From: Zygnema cylindricum
Taxonomy: Eukaryota > Streptophyta > Zygnematophyceae > Zygnematales > Zygnemataceae
Direction of reading: 5' to 3'
DNA length: 57,440 nt
Assembly: GCA_037447655.1 (NCBI GenBank)
Contig: JBBHKE010001940.1
Span: forward strand, 155,825-213,264
Positions 1 through 10,247 of this stretch are shown here, piece by piece. A program made the position numbers and the translations under genes. The stretch's first letter is position 1. Each line of letters opens with the position of its first letter. A model generated the notes under the pieces. That model was not told the origin of the DNA and ran no database searches. It saw only the letters and a list, made by a program, of their open reading frames with translations.

Positions 1-41
1 GGTGTGGTTATTGTTGACCAAGCCGTAAGTACAGTGGATAA
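1..41. other. Window edge, unassigned
   Basis: This short stretch is not shared with the homologous region at 5.46 kb. The similarity between the two LTR-leader copies stops at about position 42. No gene is seen. It is either flanking DNA or a rearranged internal part of a second Copia copy. Confidence 0.4.
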
Positions 42-679
42 GGGTTCGAGGTTTCAGTATCATTCTCCTCGTTCCTCGGAATAGGTGACATGAATGCCGA
101 ACCAGTTGCTATTGGTGTGGTCGTCTCCTTCTCCTTTCCTTTGTCCACCACCTCTCCTTCTTTTGTTTCCTCCATTGAAGGTGGATCCTCTTTCCTGATG
201 AATCTGCTTCCTCCAAACCCTAGAGGAATTCCAAGACTTGATGGACGCCCCAACCGTCCACTCACTATCCCCCAAAACCTTTTTTCGCATAGAGCTCATA
301 TCATCATACTTTCCCAGTATATGAATCCAGTTCCATTAAAGATTGGTACCCTAGAGGGTGGGCCCATAACCTGAAACTCTGAGACCTCCATAAGTCCTCA
401 GAGTGGACAGCTTCCAAGAAGCCTCTAGGATAATCCTGACCCCTTTGTGTTTCAGCAAGAATAACTGCCACCCTGGCAGACAAACACTCTGACCACCTGC
501 ACCCATGTGAAGGGAAGACTCCCCTGAGTCGATAGCAAAAAGAATCTCTGAATTTGCTCCCCTGAGCAGTAAGTTATGGAGGGTCAAAGTTGACCTTTTG
601 TACAGAAGCTCTCTGGGAGAGAGGGTCCTATCTCCTAATTTTTCTAAGTCCTATCTCTCTCACAGACTCTATCTACTGA
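42..679 (-). pseudogene. Truncated second copy of Copia leader plus gag N-terminus
   Basis: The minus strand repeats the leader and gag start found at 5464-6091 at high identity. The gag ATG is at 391-389, and the reading runs to about position 42, where similarity to the other copy ends. An in-frame stop at 298-296 replaces a glycine codon of the other copy, so this one is dead. It lies directly beyond the 3' LTR of the minus-strand Copia element, where flanking DNA would be expected. That gives an LTR-internal-LTR-internal order, as after unequal LTR recombination. The rest of this second copy would lie left of the window or has been lost. Confidence 0.7.
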
Positions 680-1428
680 TGTACGGAACCAATCAGAATA
701 CAGTTCCGTACGCAAAAGTACAGCTGCCGCTGTACTTTATGTACGGACAGTGTACGACATGCCCTAAATGTTGACACATGTCATATCCGGATTCGGTGCC
801 ATAATCTCTGGAGATTCCACGATCCAATGTAATTACGCCACGCGTCATCCGATGTGGTGATGGCCACAAACCGCCGAAACATTCTTCAGCGATTCGGCGC
901 TAATTCCGGCCGTCCGATTAGAATCGAATTTAATCGTAGCCGTAATAAATACATGCGCGGTATTCGTTTCACTTAAGAAATAAATGCGCGGTATTGATTT
1001 TTTGTTCGTACCGTATTCCGTACTTATACATTACCAGACCTATGTATACCGTAAACAATTACAGTTAAATGATTTTTCTTACGTTTACATGTTTAAATAA
1101 ATATCAAACTATATACTACGTAATGTTACACCTAGAGTTAACGGCTAAGGCTACCGGCTAGTTCCTGTCTGCCGGGCGGTAGGTATAAGGATCAATTCCT
1201 GACGCTGGCACATTCCTTTTAAATAAATAAAACCTAACTAATATAAATTTCCCGTAAACCTCTGGATAGCCTAGGTAGCCATGGCTCTAGCTCCCTTTTC
1301 AATTTCTCACTGACTGCGACAAGTTTGAGAGTTTGGAGAGAGAAGTTAGAGGTAGACTGCCTCGGCTTCTTTCTATATTTCTATTTAGACCTAGAAAATA
1401 CTAAAAAAATGTACCATTAATTTCTACA
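680..1428 (-). mobile_element. Copia element 1, 3' LTR
   Basis: This is a direct repeat of 6092-7074 once the 234 bases added there by a nested insertion and its duplicated target site are removed; both copies are then 749 bp. On the minus strand it begins TGTAGAAAT directly after a polypurine tract. Its far end near 680 (CCGTACA on the minus strand) is inferred from the TGTA..TACA ends. Homology continues past that point in both copies because a leader follows each, so the inner boundary is uncertain by tens of bases. No canonical initiator-tRNA primer site (TGGTATCAGAGC) was seen. Confidence 0.75.
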
Positions 1429-1441
1429 CTCCCCTTATTTT
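1429..1441 (-). other. Polypurine tract of Copia element 1
   Basis: Read on the minus strand this is an A/G-rich run (AAAATAAGGGGAG) immediately before the TG of the 3' LTR. It is the expected plus-strand primer site, and it fixes both the orientation of the element and the outer LTR edge. Confidence 0.85.
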
Positions 1442-4400
1442 CTAGTCAATCTTTAATTTCAGACCGCACTTCTCCCTGTAGAAAATTAGCTTAGGGGAAG
1501 GCACATGTTTGGTCATCATATCTACTACCATCTCGCTATCTGGTCGTTATTCAAAACTGATTATTTTGTTTTCTACTTTCTCTCTAACAAAGCAGAGTAT
1601 AATGTCCATGTGTTTGGCGTTAAAATGATGTTTAAGTTTGGCAGAAATAGCGATTGCTGCCTGATTATCACAAAACGTTTTCTGCACACCACTCTTAAGG
1701 TGACCAAGCTCACCAAGCAAAGACTTGACCCACATCAATTCTTTTACAGCAGAGCAAAATGCCATATACTCAGCCTCCATGGTGGACTGAGCAATAACCT
1801 TTTGTTGTTTGCTACTCCAACAGCAAGCCCCATCACCCACATATAATACATATCCAGAACTGCATCTCCTCATCGGAGCATCTCGATAACTGGCATCACT
1901 CCAAGTAGTGATATCAGTATTCTCCCCACCCAAATGCAACCATAGATCCCTAGATCCTATCAAATATCTAAGGACTCTCTTAGCTGCCTCCCAATCCTTC
2001 TTAGTGGGAGCATTTATACTTCTACTCAGCACTCCTACAGCTGCAGCTAAATCCGGCCTAGTACAATTCATAAAATAGATTAGACTTCCCACTACTTGCC
2101 TGTAAAAAATAGTCTGCATGAACTTCTGTTCTTCAGGAGATAATTCCTCGTCTAAGACTATGACTCCTTCTTCCTCACTCCCCTCACTTCCCTTCTTCAA
2201 CTCCATTGGAGTTGTACAACTATTAGCTTTATCCATCACAAATTTTTCAAGCATGTTCCCTATTGCTTCCTTTTGAGTCACTCTTATAATCTTTCTTTCT
2301 CGGTCTCTCTCTACTTGAATTCCCAAAATATATTTTGCTTCTCCCATATCCTTCATTTCAAATCTCCCCTTAAGATCGATTTTCAGTTTATTTATTTTTT
2401 CCATTGATTTATTTAAAACAAGCAAATCATCAACATAAATTGCAATAAATATAAAACCTTCCTCATCTTCGAAAAAACATAGATTGAGTGATCTGAGCTG
2501 ATCTGAATATATCCCAGACCGGTAAGAAACTCATCAAGCTTCTTATTCCACTGTCGAGGCGCCTGTTTCAAACCATAAAGAGATTTAATCAGCCGGCATA
2601 CCTTACTCTCCTCTCCTTCCTCCACAAAACCTTCGGGTTGTCGCATGAAGATCTCCTCTTCCAATTCTCCATGCAAAAAGGTTGTCTTGATGTCCATCTG
2701 GTGCACTTCCATGTCTTCCGCTGCTGCTAAACTGAGAAGTATGCGGACGGAGGGAAATCTGACCACCGGGGCAAAGGTTTCCTCGTAGTCAATTCCCTCC
2801 TTTTGTGTAAATCCCTTTGCCACTAATCTGGCCTTGTAGCGCTCGATTGTATTATAAGGGTTCAGTTTTAATTTGAAAACCCACTTACAACCGATTGGTT
2901 TTCGGTTAGGTGGACAATCCACCAACTCCCAAGTATCGGCTGCCATGATTGAGGCCATCTCCTCATTGATGGTTGTCTTCCACCGGTTTCTTTCTGGACA
3001 AGTCATCGCCTCTCCATAAGTTTGAGGTTCATCTTGATGAGATAGTTTAGTTACCTTGTTATTAACCTGTTTTTCTTGCAGTCTTTTGCTACTTCTCCTC
3101 CCCCCTTCAAAATCTGAGGCCGGAATAGATGGTTCTCGTGGATTCTTTCGAACAAACTCAGCTTCTTCCCTATCCCATGATTCCGAATCAATTTGCACCA
3201 CGTCTTCCGCTTCGGGTAGAGTTGACACTGGAGTTCCCACAGTCGAGTCATTTTCGGTCTGATTTGTACCTGCAAGAATGTCATCTTCTCTAAAACCTTG
3301 ATAGTTAGGAAGCTCAAAGTCATCGGAATTTTCTGACTCAAATCTGATTTTTACTGACTTCGTATATTTGAAGGGATCCACACACTTTCCTTCATCCATA
3401 ACTACTAGATGCTTTACTTAGATTATATCTTCCCTTTTTAGATCATAAACTCTATATCCTTTAACATCCTCATCATATCCTAATAAGTATCCCGGTTTTC
3501 CTTTAAGATCTAGCTTCCACTTGGACCGATCAGTATCTAGACTGAATACTTGACTGCCAAAAACCTTTAAGTGAGATATGTCTAGTTTCCGGCCTGTCGA
3601 TCTCTCATAAGGTGTTTGATCTTTTATAGCTGAAGTAAGAACTCTATTCTTGAGGTAATTAGCACAGTTCATTGCTTCTGCCCAAAACCTTTTTCCTATC
3701 TTTTTATCTGACAACATACTTCTAGCACTATCACTTAGTGTTCTATTTAACCTTTCAGCTACCCTATTCTGTTCCGGATTTTCTGGAACTGTCTTTTGGT
3801 GTTGGACCCCATCTTCCCTCAAAAAATCCTCAAACTGGTTAGAAGTATACTCTCCACCATTGTCACTCCTTACTCTCTTGATTGGAGTTTCATGGAGTTT
3901 TTCGCTCCACGCTTTATATTGTCTAAAACAATCCTGAGCTTCTGACTTGTTTATCAAAATATACACCCGGGGATACCGAGACCAATCATCAGTTATAGTC
4001 ATCATAAATCTCTTCCCCCCCGGTGAGGGCACTTTAGCCGGTCCCCGAATATCTGTGTGTACGAGATCTAGAATTCTTTCTCCCTTATAGGTGGCTGATT
4101 TAGGAAAGGGTAATCTGTGTGCTTTACCTTGAGCACATCCACTACAATCACTTATATCATCACTCTCACTGAACTGAATCCCTTCCACCACTCCCATCTT
4201 TTTCATCTCTCTTAACTTATCTAGATTCACATGCCCAAGCCTCTTATGCCACATCATAATATCATGAACACCAGCATAATAAAGTTTCTTTGTTTCATTA
4301 CTTAAGATCAGCCTAAACATCCCATGGCTACCTTTCTCAGCAATGAAATAGACATCCTCCTCAAAACTAGCAGTAAAGACTCATTCCCTAGTGTTAGTGA

Positions 4401-5803
4401 AAAAACCCTTATCATCTAATACAGATGTAGAGATAAGGTTTTTGTTCAGCTCTGGAATAAACAATACATCGGAGAATGTTAATATGGATGTCTTTCCATC
4501 TACTAACACTTTCAGATCTACCGATCCTACAAGAGTAGTGGTGACTATCCTCCCATCCCCGTACTCTATCTCTACGGTGGGAATCTTTCTTATCTTAGTG
4601 AACAGGTGCCTATCCTTACACATGTGCATGGAGGCACCTGAATCTACAATCCAGCCTGCTTCACCTTTCAATCCACCGTAAGCACATTTCTGCCTTCGTG
4701 GAATTTCGACCTCATTTTTCGCCTCCAACTCCTCATCCAAAAGGAGCTCATCGTCCTCATCGTCGGATTCCGCCTCAAGTACTTGTGTGACAAGGGCCTT
4801 TTTCTTTCCTCTCGGGGTACCACCGGTCTGCCCCTCCTTTAACCTAAGCTCGGTTAGCTTAGTGCACTCTGCCATATAGTGCCCCGGTTTCTTACAAAAA
4901 TGACATAAACCTTTGGGAGCCCTTGGTTCGAACTCGTCGGCCTGTTTTTTCTGCTCCCTACCCCCATAGTTTCCGACCTGTTTTCGGGAATCCTTGTTCC
5001 TCCAATCAGTCGTTGTTGCCAAGGCTTGGCCACTCTTTCCTCCCCTTCGGATCTCAATTGTCTTCTCTCGAACGAGAATCATCCCTACCACAGAGTTCCA
5101 TATCCACCTTGAGTTCGGCAAGTCCTGCACACGGTTGACTATGTTCTCGAACTCATCAGGTAACTTCATCAGTAAAAACAGTTAACCTTTTCTTTTTCAC
5201 TAAAATCCTTTCACGCACTATCTAGCTCCATGAAGAGTGTAGCTAGCTCATTGCAAAAATCCAACATATTTCCCCCTTTGTATACATACTCCTTAACTTT
5301 TTTATCAGCTAACTGTTGTTGCTGAATCTTACCACTTCGGTACATCTTTATGAGAGCCATCCAAAGATTGGATGTCCTTTCTACGTGCAATGAGGCCATG
5401 CAAGTCCTTGAGTGAGATGGCGTAGGATGAAGTGATTTGCCGCCATATTGTTGAAGTCCCAAGTTTCAGTATCATTCTCCTCGTTCCTCATAATAGGTGA
5501 AATGAATGCCGAACCAGTTGCTATTGGTGTGGTCATCTCTTTCTCCTTTCTTTTATCCAGCACCTCTCCTTCTTTTGTTTCCTCCGTTGAAGGTGGATCT
5601 TCTTTCCTGATGAATCTGCTTCCTCCAAACCCTGGAGGAATTCCAAGACTTGATGGACGCCCCAACCGTCCACCCACTATCCCCCAAAACCTTTTTTCGC
5701 ATAGAGCTCCTATCATCATACTTTCCCAGTATATGAATCCAGTTCCATTAAAGATTGGTACCCTAGAGGGTGGGCCCCTAACCTGAAACTCTGAGACCTC
5801 CAT
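1442..5803 (-). pseudogene. Copia gag-pol polyprotein, degenerate
   Basis: Order on the minus strand: gag from the ATG at 5803; CCHC zinc knuckle (CHFCKKPGHYMAEC, near 4.88 kb); aspartic protease with DSG (near 4.64 kb); integrase with an HHCC finger and a D,D,E core including RSDNGGEY (4320-3418); reverse transcriptase with YVDD (near 2.42 kb); RNase H to the terminal stop at 1442. The order protease-integrase-RT-RNase H is diagnostic of Ty1/Copia. Lesions seen: reading-frame changes near 5430, 5200 and 2475, and in-frame stops at 4381, 3418 and 1547. The copy cannot encode a full polyprotein. It is related to the plus-strand element at 9.4-15.3 kb. Confidence 0.93.
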
Positions 5804-6091
5804 AAGTCCTCAGAATGGACAGCTTCCAAGAAGCCTCTAGGATAATCCTGACCCTTTTGTGTTTCAGCAAGAATAACTGCCACCCTGGCAGATAAAAACT
5901 CTAACCACGTGCACCCCTGTGAAGGCAAGACTCCCGTGAGTCGATAGCAAAAAGAATCTCTAAATTTTCTCCCCTGAGCAGTAAGTTATGGAGGGTCAAA
6001 GTTGACCTTTTGTACAGAAGCTCTCTGGGAGAGAGGGTCCTATCTCCTAATTTTTCTAAGTCTTATCTCTCTCACAAACTCTATCTACTGA
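5804..6091 (-). other. Copia element 1 leader between LTR and gag
   Basis: About 290 bp between the inferred LTR end and the gag ATG. It is matched almost base for base at 392-679 beside the other LTR. No primer-binding site for a common plant tRNA was recognised in it. Confidence 0.6.
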
Positions 6092-6529
6092 TGTACGGAA
6101 CCAATCAGAATACAGTTCCGTACGCAAAATTACAGTTGCCGCTGTACTTTATGTACGGACAGTGTACGACATGCCCTAAATGTTGACACATGTCATATCC
6201 GGATTCGGTGCCATAATCTCCGGAGATTCCACGATCCAATGTAATTACGCCACGCGTCATCCGATGTGGCGATAGCCACAAACCGCCGAAATCTTCTTCC
6301 GCGATCTAGGCGCTAATTCCGGCCGTCCGATTAGAATCGAATTTAATCGTAGCCGTAATAAATACATGCGCGGTATTCGTTTCACTTAAGAAATAAATGC
6401 GCGGTATTGATTTTTTGTTCGTACCGTATTCCGTACTTATACATTACCAGACCTATGTATACCGTAAACAATTACGGTTAAATGATTTGTCTTACGTTTA
6501 CATGTTTAAATAAATATCAAACTATATAC

Positions 6530-6758
6530 TGTTGGATTGGCACGTGAAGCCGGTCCAATACGGGGTAGAATATGGAAATATCCATACTCGAGCCGCCCGT
6601 AATAAATGGGTACGGACCCGCCAGTCTCAACATCGAGCTGGTGGCACAGTGGTAGTGCGTTTGCAGCTGAAGTGAAAGGTCCCAGGTTCGAACCCTGGCC
6701 GGCTCAATTTTCCCAAGTGTGGGACATGCCGAATCCCGGATTTCTAGGAAATCTAACA
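6530..6758 (+). mobile_element. TG..CA insertion with tRNA-like core (solo LTR or TRIM-type)
   Basis: The insertion interrupts the Copia LTR and is absent from the sister LTR. It starts TGTTGGATT and ends AAATCTAACA, an imperfect inverted terminal repeat, and is flanked by a 5-bp duplication TATAC (6525-6529 and 6759-6763). TG..CA ends plus a 5-bp target duplication are LTR-retrotransposon hallmarks, so this looks like a small solo LTR. It has no A-tail, which argues against a plain tRNA-derived SINE. A whole tRNA-like unit sits inside. Cassandra TRIMs, which carry 5S rRNA promoters in their LTRs, are the closest known parallel. Confidence 0.8.
6635..6706 (+). tRNA. tRNA-like Pol III unit inside the LTR-like insertion
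   Basis: A full cloverleaf can be drawn: 7-bp acceptor stem GAGCTGG/CCGGCTC with one G-T pair, D stem GCAC/GTGC, anticodon stem TTTGC/GTGAA with two G-T pairs, and T stem CCAGG/CCTGG with a TTCGAAC loop. Box A (TGGCACAGTGG) and box B (GGTTCGAACCC) match Pol III promoter consensus. The anticodon loop AGCTGAA places CTG (glutamine) at the anticodon, but position 33 is G rather than the nearly universal U, so it is probably not a decoding tRNA. The body resembles a diverged tRNA-Cys or tRNA-Ala type molecule. Confidence 0.6.
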
Positions 6759-7074
6759 TATACTACGTAATGTTACACCTAGAGTTAACGGCTAAGGCTA
6801 CGGCTAGTTCCTGTCTGCCGGGCGGTAGGTAGAAGGATCAATTCCTGACGCCGGCACATTCCTTTTAAATAAATAAAACCTAACTAATATAAATTTCTCG
6901 TAAACCTCTAGATAGCCTAGGTAGCCATGGCTCTAGCTCCCTCTTCAATTTCTCAATGACTGCGACAAGTTTGAGAGTTTGGGGAGAGAAGTTAGAGGTA
7001 GATTGCCTCGGCTTCTTTCTATATTTCTATTTAGACCTAGAAAATACTAAAAAAATGTACCATCAATTTCTACA

Positions 7075-7652
7075 AGATTTACTCATTTTGACAATATATA
7101 GAAGTATTCTGGTATACTAACATTAATAGAGGTAGCTGGTAGTTAGTGTACGGCTGGTATGCCTCCGTACAATCGGTAGTGAGCCTGAGTGTATAAATCA
7201 TAGGACTTAGTTTATTCTTATTTATTGCAGTCAAGTTTATCAAAGCAATAGCAAACTGTTTTCTGCATCTTTGACCTGTTGGTGTGATCACTCTATTTGG
7301 TTCTTTTATGTGAAACTTTGTGAAGTTATTCTTTGATATAGAATCTATATGCGTGTGAAGTTTCATTGTATTCCAGCATCTTTGTAAGATTCTGTGAGCA
7401 ATCTAATTGGTTAGCTTGTGAAGCTGTCAGCTATTTTTGTGAAACTCTGGAGCTTATATCTTCTAGATGCATTGGTGTATTTGGCTGTAACTCTGGTAGT
7501 TTACAGTGTATATGGTATACTGCATATTGGTGAAGTTTGGGGTGATTCAATTTATTGTGGAGTAATCTTTGCTGTCTGAAACACAGCTGTTTTTGAGGTA
7601 GTATGTGGTGCTTCCGAGCGTAGTCCATGGCTGAAATAGTCTATGGACAACA
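7075..7652 (+). mobile_element. 3' part of a related Copia LTR
   Basis: It shares features with the LTR of the 9.4-kb element: a TATA-like GTATAAATCATAGGACTTAG block (7191 on), a long leader, an ATG at 7627, and an end in GACAACA at 7652. The short reading frame MAEIVYGQQ ends at the same place (QQ) as the gag start in the other LTR. Its 5' part is missing on this side because Copia element 1 lies directly against it, so element 1 may have inserted into it. Confidence 0.5.
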
Positions 7653-8393
7653 GGTAACAATGACCGTTAATATTCATTCGCGAGCATTCGCTTCAAATTT
7701 TTCTGAAATTGAGAATCCACCTCGAGGGGGCTAGTAGCCAACTGTGTTGTGACACGTTGCATAATGTACATACGTGTTAGGATGGCAACCAATGGAATTC
7801 AAAAATATTGCACATGATATATACATTCAAAAATCCAACCGAAATCACAAAAAGTAATCGCGTAACGCATTTTTTTCACACTATTTTTGTTAACGCCCAT
7901 TCGTCACACTATTTCTAGCAGCACTCATTAGTCACGCGAAAATACTGAAACCTAAAAAAATGAGTTGGTATTTAACAACGCGCTTGTGGAAGTAGTACAA
8001 AAGTTGTGTTGTACGATTACCCGATATGTACGTATATGGTACGCATTGAAGATTCTATGTTAACATTGGTCGGTGAGAAAATCATTGACAATATTTAATT
8101 TATTATTTTAACTAACATGGTACCACTCAATTTTGAACACCTGGATTACAGGACATCGCGATAGAATATCGTTCAATGTCTAGCATCATGTAATGTTGGC
8201 CATTCAATTACAAAATTTCTTGATGGAACATAGGCCTACTCTATTTTGCAAAACTTGGCATAGAAAGGTAATCTGGATACAAAGGGGAAGAAAAAAATAG
8301 TCGCGGGCGACCGGTGCTTTGCCATTTGGTTGCCAAGGGCCTGTCGTTTTTGTACACACGGACCAATAGAATCATCACAATTTGTCGTAGGAG
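7653..8393. other. Intergenic, no gene seen
   Basis: AT-rich sequence without a convincing coding frame or RNA gene. It ends at the TTA target site of the MITE that follows. Confidence 0.6.
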
Positions 8394-8396
8394 TTA

Positions 8397-9370
8397 GGGC
8401 GTGTTCCCATGTGTTCAAGTAAGGGTTTTTTTTGTCGTTTTCACAGAAAATGGGACTTCCAACAAGAAAATATTACGCAGTACGAAAAATGGGCAAAAAC
8501 ACAAGTACATTTTGCGTCATCTTGGAACTTGGCAGGTACGGCAAATTGGCGTTATTATCATCGCGACCCACTTCCAGCTCATCTTCACACTTGTAATGGA
8601 ATCAAATCGCGATCTGATTTTAACCAAAATAACACTCTATCAACGAATAGAAAGCACGTATTGCACGCGTGAAACGTCTTTGAAATTTTTTGAACAAGGG
8701 AGAGTACACACTATTTTTTTCCATGCTCATCACGCGCATGTACGTACAAAAATGACAAGCATGTACGGAAAAAAATTCGCTGGGGTCTCGGACCTCCACT
8801 TTCATTCATGGGTCCTTTGCAAAAATTTACAACGTCCTCGTCTCTCCCCATCCTTTTCATTCGACCGCTCTTCTTTCTCTCATGTCTATATGAAATGTAG
8901 CAATAATAGTATCAAATGAAAGATACATTTTTTTTCTTTTATTTTTAATATTTTTGGTCTAGTTTTGATGGCATATCGAATGATAAATGGTAAGAAAAAG
9001 AAATCGGGAAGCCATGGCGGAAATTTTACGTGTTGATTACGTCATAAGGTAGCATGACTTCGCAAGTTAGCATGACTTTGCAATGTCACAAAACTCTAAA
9101 CATCTACAATGTCACAAAAAACTCGACGTCTACAACCGTCGTCGTTTTTGTAGACGTCACTAATTTTAGGAAGTTTCGTAGTAGTCTACATTTCGTTTCG
9201 TACGACCGTACGCTATCACATATTTTGTAGGCGTCTACAACTGTCACATATTTGATGAAATGAAGGCGCAAGTAATGATTGACATAGGAACACTTTGAAA
9301 AGTACACCGTAAAATCTGCGCTAAAATCCAAAGTAACGTTTCAAAGTTTCGGTTACATGGGAACACGCCC
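8397..9370. mobile_element. PIF/Harbinger-type MITE
   Basis: The two ends are perfect inverted copies of GGGCGTGTTCCCATGT, flanked on both sides by TTA (8394-8396 and 9371-9373). A 3-bp TWA duplication and GGG/GGC-starting ends fit the PIF/Harbinger superfamily. At 974 bp it has no transposase motif; the open frame at 8401-8919 starts inside the terminal repeat and resembles nothing known. Near 9121-9160 a hairpin is built on GACGTCTACA and its complement. The element is non-autonomous. Confidence 0.8.
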
Positions 9371-9408
9371 TTACATGTACTCCTTCACGTATCAATCTGT
9401 TTCCCGTT

Positions 9409-10247
9409 TGTTGTCTTTTTGGAAAGCTTTCAGTCTCAGAGCAGCGCAGCAGCGCGGCAACTATACAAACAGCAGCGCAGCTGCTATACGGAAGAGCAGC
9501 GCAGCTGCTATACAGCAGAGCTGCGCAGCAGCAGAGCAGCAGAGCAGCGCAGCAGCGAAGCTGCGTCACAGACAGGACAAACGCAGCTGGGGTTACTTTG
9601 GATAAGATCCGTACGGACAACGCATCTGCTACTATCTTGGATATGATTCGGTGCAGGACACCGCAGCCGCGAGTGATGTAAATGTGATCCGGTACGGGAC
9701 AACGCAGCTGCGATTGATATGAATCTAGTCAACGGACGAGATTCATAAGTGTATCACAAGTGACTTAGCCGACAAGTATTTGTACAAACACTTAATCTAG
9801 ATTCTGAGTAATATTGACTGTACAATGATAGATTGGGTTGGCACGATCAAGGACACGTAGATCTCAGTAGGTGGGTTGATTTTGGACGTACCTCTCAGGT
9901 ACACTGTTATCGGCGGTAGAACACCGAAAGTATAAGACTTAGGACTTAGAGCATTTTTATGTATCCAGACTTCCAAGTAGTAAAACTGCAGACAGTTTTT
10001 GGGAAACTTCTGAGTATTATATCTTGAGTGTTGTTGGGTCAATTGTGCTGAACCTTTGGGAGTTGTCAGTGTTTATGCTACTCTATATTCTGATAGAGTT
10101 TTGTGAGACTTGGATGCTTGTATAAGAATTGGTGAGCACTTAAGAACAGCTGTTTGGTAGGATTCTTGATAGCTTCTGAGAGTGTATCATGTCTACTTCT
10201 ACTACTACTGCTGCTCCTCCACCTGCACCGGTGGTTGTAGAACAACA
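9409..10247 (+). mobile_element. Copia element 2, 5' LTR
   Basis: An 839-bp direct repeat of 14501-15331. The upstream third is rich in GCAGC/CAGCTG motifs able to form hairpins, followed by three ~40-bp enhancer-like repeats. A GTATAAGACTTAGGACTTAG block near 9930 is a TATA-like candidate. The final 59 bases hold an ATG (10189) in frame with gag. The homology to the 3' copy ends exactly at ACAACA. Confidence 0.9.
9606..9725 (+). repeat. Three ~40-bp tandem repeats in the LTR U3 region
   Basis: Units start at about 9606, 9645 and 9686, each opening GATYCGG or GATCCGTACGG, then a GGACAMCGCAGC-like core and a TGATATG-like tail. The same array is at about 14690-14809 in the 3' LTR. Position upstream of the TATA-like block suggests enhancer repeats, by analogy with Tnt1-type LTRs; this is inference. 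Confidence 0.65.

Larger units (their letters stand above)
6092..7074 (-). mobile_element. Copia element 1, 5' LTR, interrupted by a nested insertion
   Basis: It matches the LTR at 680-1428 on both sides of a 229-bp insertion (6530-6758). The outer edge on the plus strand reads TTTCTACA and ends at 7074, after which the two copies differ. The two LTRs carry scattered substitutions, so the insertion of the element is not very recent. Confidence 0.85.

Noticed and set aside
351-587. 78-codon minus-strand frame upstream of the truncated gag
   Set aside because: It is in the leader and does not read into gag in frame; the matching frame is not open over the same length in the other copy.
6635-6706. 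Ordinary functional tRNA gene
   Set aside because: It lies inside a transposable insertion, lacks U33 and has a weak anticodon stem, so it is called tRNA-like.
6517-6759. Minus-strand 80-codon frame over the nested insertion
   Set aside because: It coincides with the insertion boundaries and the tRNA-like unit; no coding signal.
8401-8919. 172-codon open frame on the plus strand
   Set aside because: It starts inside the MITE terminal repeat, has no recognisable domain, and the element is otherwise non-coding; likely chance.
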